Below, in pieces: positions 38,085 through 47,089 of a stretch of DNA of 64,000 nucleotides (the first letter of the stretch is position 1; each line of letters begins with the position of its first letter). The notes under the pieces are model-generated. The model was not told the DNA's origin, ran no database searches, and saw nothing but the letters and a program-made list of their open reading frames with translations. A program made the position numbers and the translations under genes. The DNA comes from an uncultured Sphingomonadaceae bacterium (GTDB taxonomy: Bacteria > Pseudomonadota > Alphaproteobacteria > Sphingomonadales > Sphingomonadaceae). The stretch covers positions 1,119,501 to 1,183,500 of the forward strand of contig CANLCX010000001.1 of the NCBI GenBank assembly GCA_947489315.1. Reading direction: 5' to 3'.

Positions 38085-39097
38085 TAGTCGGTAGCCGTTT
38101 GCGCCAATCTTTCTTCTTCGCGCAGCATGGCTTTGCGTTTACGCAATATTTTTATGGTCAGCAGTGCTGCCGGTACCGCTAGTGTGATGATCCCGAACGC
38201 GATCCAGAAAACATCGCCAAGCGCGCCGTAGCCTTTGATCAGCTGATTCAATGGCTCCCATATGAAACGAATGGCCACTATCCATAGAAGGGCAGCGAGG
38301 TAGATGGCGATCTTGTCATTGAGAACTATACCGAGTCCGGATAAGCCGTCGCCCTTGTTTTTCCCGCCAGCCGCTTCGCGAAAACGGATAAGTTCTGCTT
38401 CGGCTTCCTGCTGGCCAGACTCGGCCTGATCTAGCTCGCGGCGCAGACGTACCAATTCACGCGCATTTGTCGCAACCTCACTCGATTGGGCTTTGGAAGC
38501 TGCTGAGAGCTCCGCCAGCTCGGCTTCCATGCCACGGCGTTTGGCGCGTTCTCCTGCCAGTTGCTGACCCATGTCTGGCATCGCGCTTTCGACAATATTG
38601 TCGATGACATCGGGAACAAGCGGATCTTTCGGATAGCGCGCAAGCCAGCTTTTCCAACCTGCAACATTACCCTTTTCTTTGAGGCGGGTGTATTCAACAA
38701 GGCCCGGTCGATCGAGCAACTCGCCTACACGCTCCAATATACCGAGCCAGATCGCATTATCGGTTCCTTCTGCCCCTTCCGGTAAAACATCCGCTTGAAC
38801 AGCTCTAAACTCAAGTGGGAGCGTACAAGGCCGCAACTGCACCGCGATCAATCCGCTGCGCTCCTTACCCGTGCGCGCTTCATTGCGCACCCAATCGGAT
38901 TCTACCGATTCTTCCGTCCATAGGACCAGCAGTGCCTTAGCGGCGTCGATTTCTCGTTCAATTTCACGGTCAAAGGATGAACCGGCACCTATGCCGGCAT
39001 CAAACCACACGCTGACCTTCAATTTTTCTAATATATCTCGGATAACCGTGCACCGATCCCGATCATTCCGCGAATAGCTTATAAAAATATCTGCCAT
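38084..39097 (-). CDS. TIR-domain protein with coiled coil and two C-terminal TM helices
   Basis: The 337-residue protein starts with a TIR domain (1 to about 130): IFISYSRNDRDRC, a BB-loop-like WFDAGIGAGSSFDREI, and SDWVRNEART with Glu73 in the position of the catalytic glutamate of NAD-cleaving TIRs. A linker with WKSWLARYPKDPLVPDVI is followed by a coiled coil (about 178-243, Glu/Ala/Arg-rich) and two membrane helices (about 262-283 and 292-317), with a basic tail. The TIR would face the cytosol. The stop overlaps the start of the cyclase gene by one base. It is the first gene of the pair. NADase activity and a defence role are inference. Confidence 0.88.
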   Translation of the reverse strand: MADIFISYSRNDRDRCTVIRDILEKLKVSVWFDAGIGAGSSFDREIEREIDAAKALLVLWTEESVESDWVRNEARTGKERSGLIAVQLRPCTLPLEFRAVQADVLPEGAEGTDNAIWLGILERVGELLDRPGLVEYTRLKEKGNVAGWKSWLARYPKDPLVPDVIDNIVESAMPDMGQQLAGERAKRRGMEAELAELSAASKAQSSEVATNARELVRLRRELDQAESGQQEAEAELIRFREAAGGKNKGDGLSGLGIVLNDKIAIYLAALLWIVAIRFIWEPLNQLIKGYGALGDVFWIAFGIITLAVPAALLTIKILRKRKAMLREEERLAQTATD

Positions 39098-39113
39098 ATT
39101 ATTATTATCCCGC

Positions 39114-39151
39114 CACTATGGGCATCCCCCGTTATCCGACAAACCATAGTG
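39114..39151. promoter_or_regulatory. Inverted repeat upstream of the TIR-cyclase operon
   Basis: CACTATGG at 39114-39121 is mirrored by CCATAGTG at 39144-39151, ending 17 bases before the TIR start codon. A second small palindrome, CTGTG-CGT-CACAG, lies at about 39154-39166. They may be an operator or a hairpin in the leader that hides the translation start. No transcription factor is encoded next to the pair. Confidence 0.45.
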
Positions 39152-39525
39152 TCCTGTGCGTCACAGAACAAGAGAGCTAGAAATTTCGCGCGGATTTGAC
39201 GGGAAATGAGCTAAAGATAAGTAGAATATTGATCTGCTTACCGGGCAGTCAGAATTTGTAGCTGTTGATCCTTACAATAAATATATTGACCGTAACAGCG
39301 ATGCCAACGTGATGGCGGTTTCTGCACCATAGCTGTTGATCTAGATCGTATTTTTCCGCTTCAAGAACAGTAACGCCATTGCCACGACGGCTGGTACTGT
39401 TTGCACGAATGCAATGCCAGGGGACAGCGTCATAGCTAAACTGCCCGCCAATGAAGGCCAATTCAAAACCCATATTGGTTTTTGTGCAACAGTTTCATCA
39501 TAGCAGCCAGTTTGGACTTGCTTTT
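39152..39525. other. Long non-coding stretch between the TIR operon and rpsB leader
   Basis: No convincing gene was found here. It must hold the promoters of the TIR-cyclase operon (minus) and of rpsB (plus), but no clear -35/-10 pair stands out. A 70-76-residue minus-strand frame ending at 39341 encodes one hydrophobic segment but lacks a ribosome-binding site and runs into the rpsB leader. Confidence 0.5.
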
Positions 39526-39625
39526 CGTGCCGCTCCGCTTTAACGGCACGCTCATTCCACATGGAAAGCACTCATACCGGTGCCAATGGCGGTCTTTTAG
39601 GTCGTTTGAGGTTCTCAGCTTTCCA
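39526..39625 (+). promoter_or_regulatory. Structured 5' leader of rpsB
   Basis: A hairpin CGTGCCG (39526-39532) / CGGCACG (39544-39550) is followed by a perfect 8-bp long-range pairing of TGGAAAGC (39562-39569) with GCTTTCCA (39618-39625). The enclosed part can form an ACCG...CGGT hairpin with GCC/GGC inside. The region ends 28 bases before the rpsB ATG. S2 is known to repress its own mRNA through a leader structure in other proteobacteria, so an autoregulatory element is plausible here, by inference. Confidence 0.5.
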
Positions 39626-39653
39626 GAGGCATAACCGGATAAGGAGAACTATT

Positions 39654-40649
39654 ATGGCGGCCCCTGTCGTCACCCTACAGCAATTGATTGAAGCCGGAGT
39701 CCATTTCGGCCACCAAACCCACCGTTGGAACCCAAAGATGAAACCATACATCTTTGGAGCCCGTAACGGCGTCCATATTCTTGATCTGTCGCAGAGCGTT
39801 CCATTGTTCGCTCGCTCGCTTGATTTCATTGCCAATGCAGTGTCTTCTGGCGGCAAGGTTCTTTTCGTTGGTACGAAGCGTCAGGCGCAAGAGCCTATCG
39901 CAGAAGCGGCCCGCGCCAGCGGACAGCATTTCGTAAACCACCGTTGGCTCGGCGGCATGTTGACCAACTGGAAAACCATTTCCAATTCAATTCGCCGGAT
40001 GAAAACGCTCGAAGAGCAGCTTTCTGGCGACATGGCGGGTTTCACCAAGAAAGAAACTCTGCAGATGACGCGTGAGCGTGATAAGTTGGAACTGTCTCTT
40101 GGTGGTATCCGTGACATGGGCGGCATTCCTGACGTGATGTTCGTCATTGACGCCAACAAGGAAGAACTTGCGATTAAAGAAGCCAATGCTCTTGGTATTC
40201 CGGTTGTCGCGATCCTCGATTCCAACGTTGATCCCAGCAACATCGCATTTCCGGTTCCGGGCAATGATGATGCGGCGCGTGCTATTCGTCTTTACTGCGA
40301 ATCCGTCGCTGCTGCTGCAACGAAGGGCGGCCAGGAAGCGGCTGTCGCATCGGGCAAAGATCTCGGCGCTGAAATTGCACCGCCAGTAGAAGCGATTGTT
40401 TCGAGCGAAGCTAATGCCAGCGCAATGGCTGCTGGTGAAGCGGCTGCGGTTGCAGAGATCGTCGAAGCGGCTCCGGCTGCAGAAGCGCCTGCTGCTGAAG
40501 AAGTTAAGCCTGCTGCTGAAGCAGAAGCTCCGGCCGAAAAGCCAGCTGCCAAAAAAGCACCGGCGAAAAAAGCTGCTGCGAAAAAGGCTCCTGCCAAGAA
40601 GGCTGCTGCCAAAAAAGACGATGACAAGAAAGCCGACGAAAAGGCCTAA
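39654..40649 (+). CDS. rpsB: 30S ribosomal protein S2 with Ala/Lys-rich C-terminal extension
   Basis: S2 binds the 30S head-platform junction late in assembly. The body (about 1-235) is typical: [49 protein letters not shown]. The protein is 331 residues against 230-260 in most bacteria. The extra tail (about 240-331) is Ala/Glu-rich and then a series of [10 protein letters not shown] repeats, histone H1-like, ending [10 protein letters not shown]. The ATG at 39654 has AAGGAG 8 bases upstream; the open frame to 39561 is leader. tsf follows, as in nearly all bacteria. Confidence 0.97.
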   Translation: MAAPVVTLQQLIEAGVHFGHQTHRWNPKMKPYIFGARNGVHILDLSQSVPLFARSLDFIANAVSSGGKVLFVGTKRQAQEPIAEAARASGQHFVNHRWLGGMLTNWKTISNSIRRMKTLEEQLSGDMAGFTKKETLQMTRERDKLELSLGGIRDMGGIPDVMFVIDANKEELAIKEANALGIPVVAILDSNVDPSNIAFPVPGNDDAARAIRLYCESVAAAATKGGQEAAVASGKDLGAEIAPPVEAIVSSEANASAMAAGEAAAVAEIVEAAPAAEAPAAEEVKPAAEAEAPAEKPAAKKAPAKKAAAKKAPAKKAAAKKDDDKKADEKA

Positions 40650-40698
40650 ACTTGAAGCGTTTTCGTTCAGTCATATATTGAACGCATAAGAAAATGGC

Positions 40699-40720
40699 GG
40701 GGCGGCATGGGTGCTGCCCC
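40699..40720 (+). terminator. Hairpin between rpsB and tsf
   Basis: GGGGCGGCA (40699-40707) pairs with TGCTGCCCC (40712-40720) with one G-U pair and a 4-base loop, followed by TTCATTTTAT. It may attenuate transcription so that S2 and EF-Ts levels differ. Confidence 0.6.
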
Positions 40721-40774
40721 TTCATTTTATCAAAAACACCAAATTCTCACACATGACAATTGAGGAACTTAAAA

Positions 40775-41698
40775 ATGGCTATTACCGCAGCAGCAGTGAA
40801 AGAACTGCGTGAGCGCACCGGCGCTGGCATGATGGATTGCAAAAAAGCATTGAGCGAAACAAATGGCGACGTGGAAGCAGCGGTAGATTTGCTGCGTACC
40901 AAAGGCCTTGCTGCCGCTCAGAAAAAATCTAGCCGGACGGCGGCTGAAGGTCTTGTTGGCGTTGCTGTTTCGGGCACCAAGGGCGTTGCTGTTGAAGTGA
41001 ACAGTGAAACCGACTTTGTTGCCAAGAACGAACAGTTCCAGGCTTTTGTAAGTGGCGTGACCGATGTGGCTCTGGGTCTGGGCAGCGATGATGTTGAAGC
41101 TTTGTCCGCAGCGGACTTCCCTGGTGGCGGCACGGTTCAGGAAACACTGACCAACAATGTTGCGACCATCGGCGAAAATCAGGCGATCCGCCGGATGAAA
41201 ACCGTTGCAGTGAGCAGCGGCACAGTCGTTCCTTACATCCATAATGCTGTGACCCCGACAATGGGCAAAATCGGCGTGCTGGTTGCACTGGAAAGCACCG
41301 CGGGCGCAGACGTTCTCGAGCCGCTTGGCAAACAGATTGCGATGCATATCGCAGCTGCCTTCCCATTGGCATTGAACGCTGATGGCCTGGACCAAGACAC
41401 GATGGAACGCGAACGCGCCATTGCAGCAGAAAAAGCAGCAGAATCCGGCAAGCCAGCCAATATCGTTGAGAAAATGGTTGATGGCGCGATGGCAAAATTT
41501 GCCAAGGAAAACGCTCTGCTGAGCCAGATTTTTGTCATGGATAACAAGACACCGATTGCTCAGGTTGTTGAGCAGGCCGGCAAAGATGCTGGCGCTGAAA
41601 TCAAGCTGACCGAATATGTCCGCTTCCAGCTTGGTGAAGGCATCGAGAAGAAAGAGGAAGATTTCGCCGCAGAAGTGGCAGCCACTCTCGGTAACTAA
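40775..41698 (+). CDS. tsf: Elongation factor Ts
   Basis: EF-Ts recycles EF-Tu-GDP to EF-Tu-GTP. The 307-residue protein has the UBA-like N-terminus [20 protein letters not shown], the [13 protein letters not shown] motif and two dimerisation-type subdomains. TGAGGAAC lies upstream of the ATG at 40775, which is chosen over a frame opening at 40760. The same stretch contains a long antisense frame of 326 codons that is not considered coding. Confidence 0.97.
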   Translation: MAITAAAVKELRERTGAGMMDCKKALSETNGDVEAAVDLLRTKGLAAAQKKSSRTAAEGLVGVAVSGTKGVAVEVNSETDFVAKNEQFQAFVSGVTDVALGLGSDDVEALSAADFPGGGTVQETLTNNVATIGENQAIRRMKTVAVSSGTVVPYIHNAVTPTMGKIGVLVALESTAGADVLEPLGKQIAMHIAAAFPLALNADGLDQDTMERERAIAAEKAAESGKPANIVEKMVDGAMAKFAKENALLSQIFVMDNKTPIAQVVEQAGKDAGAEIKLTEYVRFQLGEGIEKKEEDFAAEVAATLGN

Positions 41699-41746
41699 AA
41701 ACCAGATTTGCGGCCAATTTTCGGTTTGGCGCATTAACACTTGGCG

Positions 41747-41780
41747 CAATGGCGCGGACTATCTATGGTCTGCGCCATTG
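41747..41780 (+). terminator. Hairpin between tsf and pyrH
   Basis: CAATGGCGC (41747-41755) pairs perfectly with GCGCCATTG (41772-41780). The tail TCGTATTTGG is only weakly T-rich, so it may be a partial terminator or mRNA-stabilising stem. Confidence 0.55.
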
Positions 41781-41836
41781 TCGTATTTGGGGCTAATCAG
41801 GCGCTGGGGCGTTACAGTTAGTGGGATGGATTTTGC

Positions 41837-42559
41837 ATGAAAAGACCAGCGTTTAAGCGCATTTTGCTCAAACTCTCGGGTGAGGCTTTAATGGGTTCGG
41901 GAGAATTCGGAATCGATCCGGAAACCGTGAATCGGATCGCGGCCGAAGTGAAGTCCGCAAAAGAAGCTGGTTATGAGCTGTGTCTAGTCGTTGGCGGCGG
42001 GAATATATTTCGCGGGCTAGCGGCAGCGGCGAAAGGCTTTGATCGGACCAGCGCGGATTATATGGGTATGCTGGCGACCGTGATGAACGCCCTTGCCGTG
42101 CAAAATGCGCTGGAGCAGATGGGTTGTGATACACGCGTCTTGTCGGCCATTCCGATGGCGAGTGTTTGCGAGCCCTATATCCGCCGTAAAGCTGTTCGGC
42201 ATCTTGAAAAGGGTCGGATTGTTATTTTTGCGGCAGGGACCGGCAACCCTTATTTTACAACTGATACGGCAGCCGCTCTGCGCGCCGCTGAAATGGGTTG
42301 CGAGGCGTTGTTCAAGGGAACCAGTGTGGATGGTGTCTATAACGCTGACCCGAAAACCAATCCCGATGCCGTACGTTACGAAGCCCTGAGCTTTGATCAA
42401 GTATTGACCGATAACCTAAAAGTTATGGATGCCAGCGCCGTAGCGCTGTGCCGGGAAAACAACATACCGATTGTGGTATTCACGATCCGCGAAAAAGGCA
42501 ATCTGGCGACCGTCCTTGGCGGCGGCGGCACGGCAACCATCGTTGGCGCAACAGAATAG
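41837..42559 (+). CDS. pyrH: UMP kinase
   Basis: The 240-residue amino-acid-kinase-fold enzyme phosphorylates UMP to UDP and is regulated by GTP and [41 protein letters not shown] and [13 protein letters not shown] are typical. It is the third gene of the rpsB-tsf-pyrH-frr block, and frr follows by 20 bases. Confidence 0.98.
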   Translation: MKRPAFKRILLKLSGEALMGSGEFGIDPETVNRIAAEVKSAKEAGYELCLVVGGGNIFRGLAAAAKGFDRTSADYMGMLATVMNALAVQNALEQMGCDTRVLSAIPMASVCEPYIRRKAVRHLEKGRIVIFAAGTGNPYFTTDTAAALRAAEMGCEALFKGTSVDGVYNADPKTNPDAVRYEALSFDQVLTDNLKVMDASAVALCRENNIPIVVFTIREKGNLATVLGGGGTATIVGATE

Positions 42560-42579
42560 ATATTTGGGAGAATTGAGCC

Positions 42580-43137
42580 ATGGCAAAATATGATAGAAGC
42601 GATCTAGAAAAACGTATGAAGGCCTCGCTTGAGGCTTTGAAGCATGATCTAAGCGGATTGCGGACTGGTCGCGCTAATACAGCTTTGCTCGATAGCATTA
42701 CAGTTGAAGTTTACGGCGCAAAAATGCCGCTGAACCAGGTGGCTACGGTATCGGTACCTGAGCCGCGGATGTTGTCCATTCAAGTTTGGGACAAAGGGAA
42801 TATTCAACCGGTGGAAAAATCCGTGCGATCTGCTGGTCTGGGCCTCAACCCGATTATTGATGGTCCCAATATTCGTTTGCCCATTCCCGATCTGACGGAA
42901 GAACGGCGTAAAGATTTAGCCAAGCTCACCGGACAGTTCGCTGAAAAAGCACGAATTGCGATCCGAAATGTCCGGCGCGATGGTATGGATGATATCAAAG
43001 CTGATGAAAATAAGAAAGAAATCGGGGAAGATGACAAGAAGCGGTTGGAAACCGAAGTGCAGAAGCTGACCGATGAGATGATCGAGGAAGCGGACAAACT
43101 GTCATCCGCCAAGGAACAGGAAATCCTGACACAGTGA
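42580..43137 (+). CDS. frr: Ribosome recycling factor
   Basis: The 185-residue tRNA-shaped factor splits the post-termination ribosome together with EF-G. The long helical domain (DLEKRMKASLEALKHDLSGL, RTGRANTALLD) and the C-terminal EERRKDLAKLTGQFAEKARI are typical. A GGGAG precedes the start. Its stop overlaps a possible GTG start of uppS. Confidence 0.98.
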   Translation: MAKYDRSDLEKRMKASLEALKHDLSGLRTGRANTALLDSITVEVYGAKMPLNQVATVSVPEPRMLSIQVWDKGNIQPVEKSVRSAGLGLNPIIDGPNIRLPIPDLTEERRKDLAKLTGQFAEKARIAIRNVRRDGMDDIKADENKKEIGEDDKKRLETEVQKLTDEMIEEADKLSSAKEQEILTQ

Positions 43138-43142
43138 GGCTG

Positions 43143-43901
43143 ATGCCTACAAAAAAAGGGTCGACAGACCCAGATTCAGATATGGCGCAGGTGGCTGACC
43201 CCACTCATGGTGCGCGCCATATCGCAATCATTATGGATGGCAATGGTCGCTGGGCCAAAAAGAAACATCTGCCGCGTGCGCTGGGCCATAAAAAGGGTGT
43301 CGAAGCGGTTCGCGACATCGTCCGTGTTGCGGGCGAAATGGGCATCGAGGCGATGACACTCTATGCTTTTTCGTCAGAAAATTGGAACCGTCCAGCAGAT
43401 GAAATCACTGATTTGATGGGTTTGCTGCGCCAATATATCCAATCGGACATTGATGAATTTGACGAAAATGGGATCCGGTTGAAGGTGATCGGCAATTACA
43501 AGGCGCTTGATAGCGATATTGTGCAGTTAATCGACGGCGCTTTGGACCGGACCGCAAATAATGACCGGATGACGCTGGCTATTGCGCTCAACTATGGCGC
43601 GCAGGACGAAATGTTGCGCGCAGTGCAAAGCATCGCTGCAGCGGCAAAAAATGGGGAGGTCAATCCGCAAGATATTGATATACACCATGTGTCAGCTGCA
43701 CTTGATACCGCCGGATTGCCGCCACTTGATTTGCTGATCCGTACATCGGGTGAGCTTCGACTATCCAATTTTCTACTGTGGCAGGCGGCCTATTCAGAGC
43801 TCTATTTTACAGACACATTATGGCCCGATTTTGATAAACGGGAATTGCAACGCGCTTTGAAATCATTTGGTGACCGGGATCGCCGTTTCGGTGGTCGCTA
43901 A
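43143..43901 (+). CDS. uppS: Di-trans,poly-cis-undecaprenyl-diphosphate synthase
   Basis: This cis-prenyltransferase makes the C55 lipid carrier precursor used for peptidoglycan. The 252-residue protein has IAIIMDGNGRWAKKKHLPRA with the catalytic Asp, LYAFSSENWNRP, and RTSGELRLSNFLLWQAAYSE. The start is uncertain between GTG 43134 (overlapping the frr stop), ATG 43143 and ATG 43182; none has an ideal ribosome-binding site. The first 20 residues are non-conserved. Confidence 0.95.
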   Translation: MPTKKGSTDPDSDMAQVADPTHGARHIAIIMDGNGRWAKKKHLPRALGHKKGVEAVRDIVRVAGEMGIEAMTLYAFSSENWNRPADEITDLMGLLRQYIQSDIDEFDENGIRLKVIGNYKALDSDIVQLIDGALDRTANNDRMTLAIALNYGAQDEMLRAVQSIAAAAKNGEVNPQDIDIHHVSAALDTAGLPPLDLLIRTSGELRLSNFLLWQAAYSELYFTDTLWPDFDKRELQRALKSFGDRDRRFGGR

Positions 43902-43904
43902 GTC

Positions 43905-44708
43905 ATGAACGACCCTAGCAGTCCTGCGAAGCCTCCGAGCGAGCTGGTGACCCGGATCGTCGTTGGTGTCGCCTTGGTTGCAACAACAATGACCACGCTT
44001 GTCATGGGTGATCATGATATTGGCCGGCATGCATTGTGGTTGCTGGTCGTGCTCATGTCATTGGGCATATTGTCGGAATGGGCTGGTCTTACGGGACGGT
44101 TAGAGAATAAGCGGTTGGCACTATACGCGCTGTCCGTTCCGCTGGCGATTATGTCCTACATGGCTGCAGGGCCTTCGTTTTTAGCGCTAGGAATGATTTT
44201 GGGTGCAGCGATGTTCACTGCAGCTTTTGATCGCTCCCACAAGCTTGCGATAGGCATATTATATGCTGGATTACCGGCGTTATCCATTCTCTATCTTCGC
44301 GGGACAGACAATGGTTTGTTGATTGTATTTTGGACGCTCGCGCTGGTTTGGGCGACAGATATTGGTGCCTATTTTTCAGGGCGAGCGATAGGCGGGCCCA
44401 AGCTGGCACCAACCTTTAGCCCCAATAAGACTTGGGCTGGACTGATAGGCGGCGTGATTGTGACGGGTTTGTTTAGTTTTGCGTTGCATGTCTATTTTCA
44501 ACTACCCTTTAAGCTGGTTCTGCTCAGCCTGCCGCTTGCGGTTCTGGCGCAGATGGGTGATTTGTTTGAGAGCCAAATGAAGCGCAGAGCAGGGGTCAAG
44601 GATAGCGGAGCGGTTTTCCCCGGCCATGGCGGGGTTATGGATCGATTGGACGGTCTGATCCCAGTGGCACCTGTGGTCGCGATCATCATTTTGTTCGGCA
44701 GCCTATGA
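43905..44708 (+). CDS. cdsA: Phosphatidate cytidylyltransferase
   Basis: CdsA activates phosphatidic acid with CTP to give CDP-diacylglycerol, the substrate of pssA in this window. The 267-residue protein has about seven membrane helices and the family signature at the C-terminus: SQMKRRAGVKDSGAVFPGH then GGVMDRLDG. The gene starts 3 bases after uppS and its stop overlaps the dxr start (ATGA). Confidence 0.96.
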   Translation: MNDPSSPAKPPSELVTRIVVGVALVATTMTTLVMGDHDIGRHALWLLVVLMSLGILSEWAGLTGRLENKRLALYALSVPLAIMSYMAAGPSFLALGMILGAAMFTAAFDRSHKLAIGILYAGLPALSILYLRGTDNGLLIVFWTLALVWATDIGAYFSGRAIGGPKLAPTFSPNKTWAGLIGGVIVTGLFSFALHVYFQLPFKLVLLSLPLAVLAQMGDLFESQMKRRAGVKDSGAVFPGHGGVMDRLDGLIPVAPVVAIIILFGSL

Positions 44709-45877
44709 GGGACAGAACGGTCAGGACTATTTCGATATTCGGAGCTACCGGATCGGTTGGGACCTCTACGCTGGACTTGATCCGGCTGGACCGCGAAAAA
44801 TATCGCATTGTTGCTTTAACAGCCCATAGCAATGCCGCTGAACTCGCGAAGTTGGCAAAAGAATTTGACGCGGAAGTTGCTGTTGTTTCTGACACCGAAC
44901 AATATCCACTATTGAAGCAATTGCTTGCCGGTTCAAAGACCAAAGCCGCCGCTGGACCAGACGAACTTGTGGCCGTCGCTGCTTTGGATCCCGATTGGAC
45001 GATGGCCGCCATTGTTGGATGCGCGGGATTGCCACCCACGCTAGCGGCTTTGAAATGCGGAAAAACGGTTGCGCTCGCTAACAAGGAAGCTTTGGTTTCG
45101 GCTGGTGCGCTGATGATGGCGCAGGCCCGGGAAGCAGGGGCGACGTTGCTGCCAGTTGATTCTGAACATAACGCGATTTTCCAGTGTCTGCAGGGTGGCA
45201 GGATTGACCAGGTTCGCAAAATCACGCTGACGGCTAGCGGCGGTCCGTTCCGGTCATGGTCCAAAGAGCAAATGGCTTCGGTCACGCCAGAGCAAGCTGT
45301 GGCCCATCCCAATTGGGATATGGGTGCCAAGATTTCCGTCGATAGCGCGACTATGATGAACAAGGGGCTGGAACTGATTGAGGCCCATCATCTTTTTCCT
45401 ATTGGCTTGGAAAATATCGATATTTTGGTGCACCCGCAATCCGTCATCCATTCGATGGTAGAATATCATGACCGCTCAACGCTCGCGCAGCTGGGATCGC
45501 CGGATATGCGTATTCCGATTGCAAGCGCATTGGCTTGGCCGGAACGTATGCATACCGATTGTGTTCCGCTTGATTTGGCCAAAATCGGTAAGCTCGATTT
45601 TGAAGCGCCAGATGATGACCGCTTTCCGGCAATAAAGCTGGCGCGCGGGGCAATTGAGGCCAGCGGCGCGGTTCCGGCCATTTTGAATGCGGCCAATGAA
45701 ATTGCCGTTGCTGCCTTTCTAAAAGGCGGTGTTCAGTTTCTGGAAATCACCGAGATTGTATCCCGCATAGTTGACAGCTATAGCCCGCCTGAACCGAACG
45801 ATCTTGCGGATATTTTTGCTATTGATAAAGAGACGCGTGAGCGGACGAGAGCCATGATTGAGGATGTTAAAGTTTGA
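44705..45877 (+). CDS. dxr: 1-deoxy-D-xylulose 5-phosphate reductoisomerase
   Basis: DXR converts DXP to MEP, the second step of the non-mevalonate isoprenoid pathway that supplies uppS. The 390-residue protein has the NADPH loop FGATGSVGTSTLDLI, the metal/substrate motif PVDSEHNAIFQCL, and SVDSATMMNKGLELIEAHHLF. The ATG is inside the cdsA stop and the TGA overlaps the TTG of rseP, so three genes are coupled in a row. Confidence 0.98.
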   Translation: MRDRTVRTISIFGATGSVGTSTLDLIRLDREKYRIVALTAHSNAAELAKLAKEFDAEVAVVSDTEQYPLLKQLLAGSKTKAAAGPDELVAVAALDPDWTMAAIVGCAGLPPTLAALKCGKTVALANKEALVSAGALMMAQAREAGATLLPVDSEHNAIFQCLQGGRIDQVRKITLTASGGPFRSWSKEQMASVTPEQAVAHPNWDMGAKISVDSATMMNKGLELIEAHHLFPIGLENIDILVHPQSVIHSMVEYHDRSTLAQLGSPDMRIPIASALAWPERMHTDCVPLDLAKIGKLDFEAPDDDRFPAIKLARGAIEASGAVPAILNAANEIAVAAFLKGGVQFLEITEIVSRIVDSYSPPEPNDLADIFAIDKETRERTRAMIEDVKV

Positions 45878-46998
45878 CCGAGAATCCCGGTATATTGATA
45901 ACCTTATTTGCTTTTCTGATCACTATCGGAGTGCTCGTTTTCATTCACGAAATGGGACATTATCTGGTGGGGCGCTGGTGTGGCGTCAAAGCGGACAAAT
46001 TTTCGATCGGGTTCGGCAAAGAGCTTTTTGGCTGGAATGACAAGCGCGGTACACGATGGAAAATTTGCGCGCTGCCTCTGGGTGGTTACGTGCAATTTGC
46101 CGGAGATATGGATCCGTCCAGTTCGACGAGCGAGGAGTGGCTAAAACTGCCGCCAGAAGAGCGTAACCGAACATTTCAGTCCAAATCGCTTTTGAAGCGG
46201 GCGGCGATAGTATTTGCGGGACCAGCGATCAATTTCTTGTTTGCTATCCTGATATTGGCTGGTTTCGCTTTGGCATATGGCGAAAGTGTTACGGCGCCGG
46301 TTGTTGGAACCGTTGCTGAAAACTCCACCGCAGAAAAGATCGGTTTGATAAAAGGCGACAAAATCCTGGAAATAAATGGCGATAGCATCAATCGTTTTTC
46401 TGATTTGTCGCGCGAAATTTCTATTATTCCAGATGAAAAAGTTGAGATTAAGTTCGAACGCGATGGATCGGTTATTGCAAAAGATGCAACAATCGGCGTC
46501 CGTATCGAGGAAGACCGGTTTGGCAATCAATACCGGATCGGTCTGTTGGGAATTTCTCCGGGCAGTATAGAGCGCCGTGATGTTTCTCTTTGGGAATCCC
46601 CGGTTGTAGCAACGCGCCAGACCGTTGAGATTGTGGACCTGATTGTAACAACATTGGGGCAGGTGATAAGCGGGAGAAGGTCGGTCAAAGAACTTGGTGG
46701 TCCGCTGAAAATAGCGCAAGTTTCTGGCGAACAATTTGTTGCCGGGCTGAACCAGTTCATATTCTTTGTAGCGTTAATCTCAATTAACTTAGGGTTCATC
46801 AATCTCCTGCCAATCCCCATGCTCGATGGAGGGCATTTGATGTTCTATGCCATTGAGGCTGTTCGGCGAAAGCCAGCCAGTCCGGTAGTTCAGCAATGGG
46901 CCTTTCAGTCGGGTTTTGCGTTGGTGGTGATGTTCATGTTGGTGGTGACGTTTAATGATTTAGCCTCGTTCGGACTATTCAGCGTGTTTTCAGGCTGA
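45874..46998 (+). CDS. rseP: Site-2 intramembrane metalloprotease RseP
   Basis: RseP cleaves anti-sigma factors and remnant signal peptides within the membrane. The 374-residue protein has four membrane helices, the zinc motif HEMGH (His25, Glu26, His29), one PDZ domain (about 135-205) and the third ligand motif NLLPIPMLDGGHLM. The start is TTG at 45874, overlapping the dxr stop (TTGA); this gives the short N-terminus usual for the family. One PDZ domain rather than two is typical for alphaproteobacteria. Confidence 0.95.
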   Translation: MTENPGILITLFAFLITIGVLVFIHEMGHYLVGRWCGVKADKFSIGFGKELFGWNDKRGTRWKICALPLGGYVQFAGDMDPSSSTSEEWLKLPPEERNRTFQSKSLLKRAAIVFAGPAINFLFAILILAGFALAYGESVTAPVVGTVAENSTAEKIGLIKGDKILEINGDSINRFSDLSREISIIPDEKVEIKFERDGSVIAKDATIGVRIEEDRFGNQYRIGLLGISPGSIERRDVSLWESPVVATRQTVEIVDLIVTTLGQVISGRRSVKELGGPLKIAQVSGEQFVAGLNQFIFFVALISINLGFINLLPIPMLDGGHLMFYAIEAVRRKPASPVVQQWAFQSGFALVVMFMLVVTFNDLASFGLFSVFSG

Positions 46999-47089
46999 TT
47001 GCCCATTGATTGATAGGTCCGGTTGGGGCAGGGGTTTCGCAAAACCTGATGCATATTTTGCACTGGTTAGTATTTTTTGAGTTTAAGGC

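Noticed and set aside
39341-39571. A 76-codon minus-strand frame with a hydrophobic C-terminus
   Set aside because: It has no ribosome-binding site or family match, and it overlaps the structured rpsB leader.
40769-41749. A 326-codon minus-strand frame antisense to tsf
   Set aside because: It is rich in Cys, His and Phe, has no family match or ribosome-binding site and mirrors the strong codon bias of tsf.
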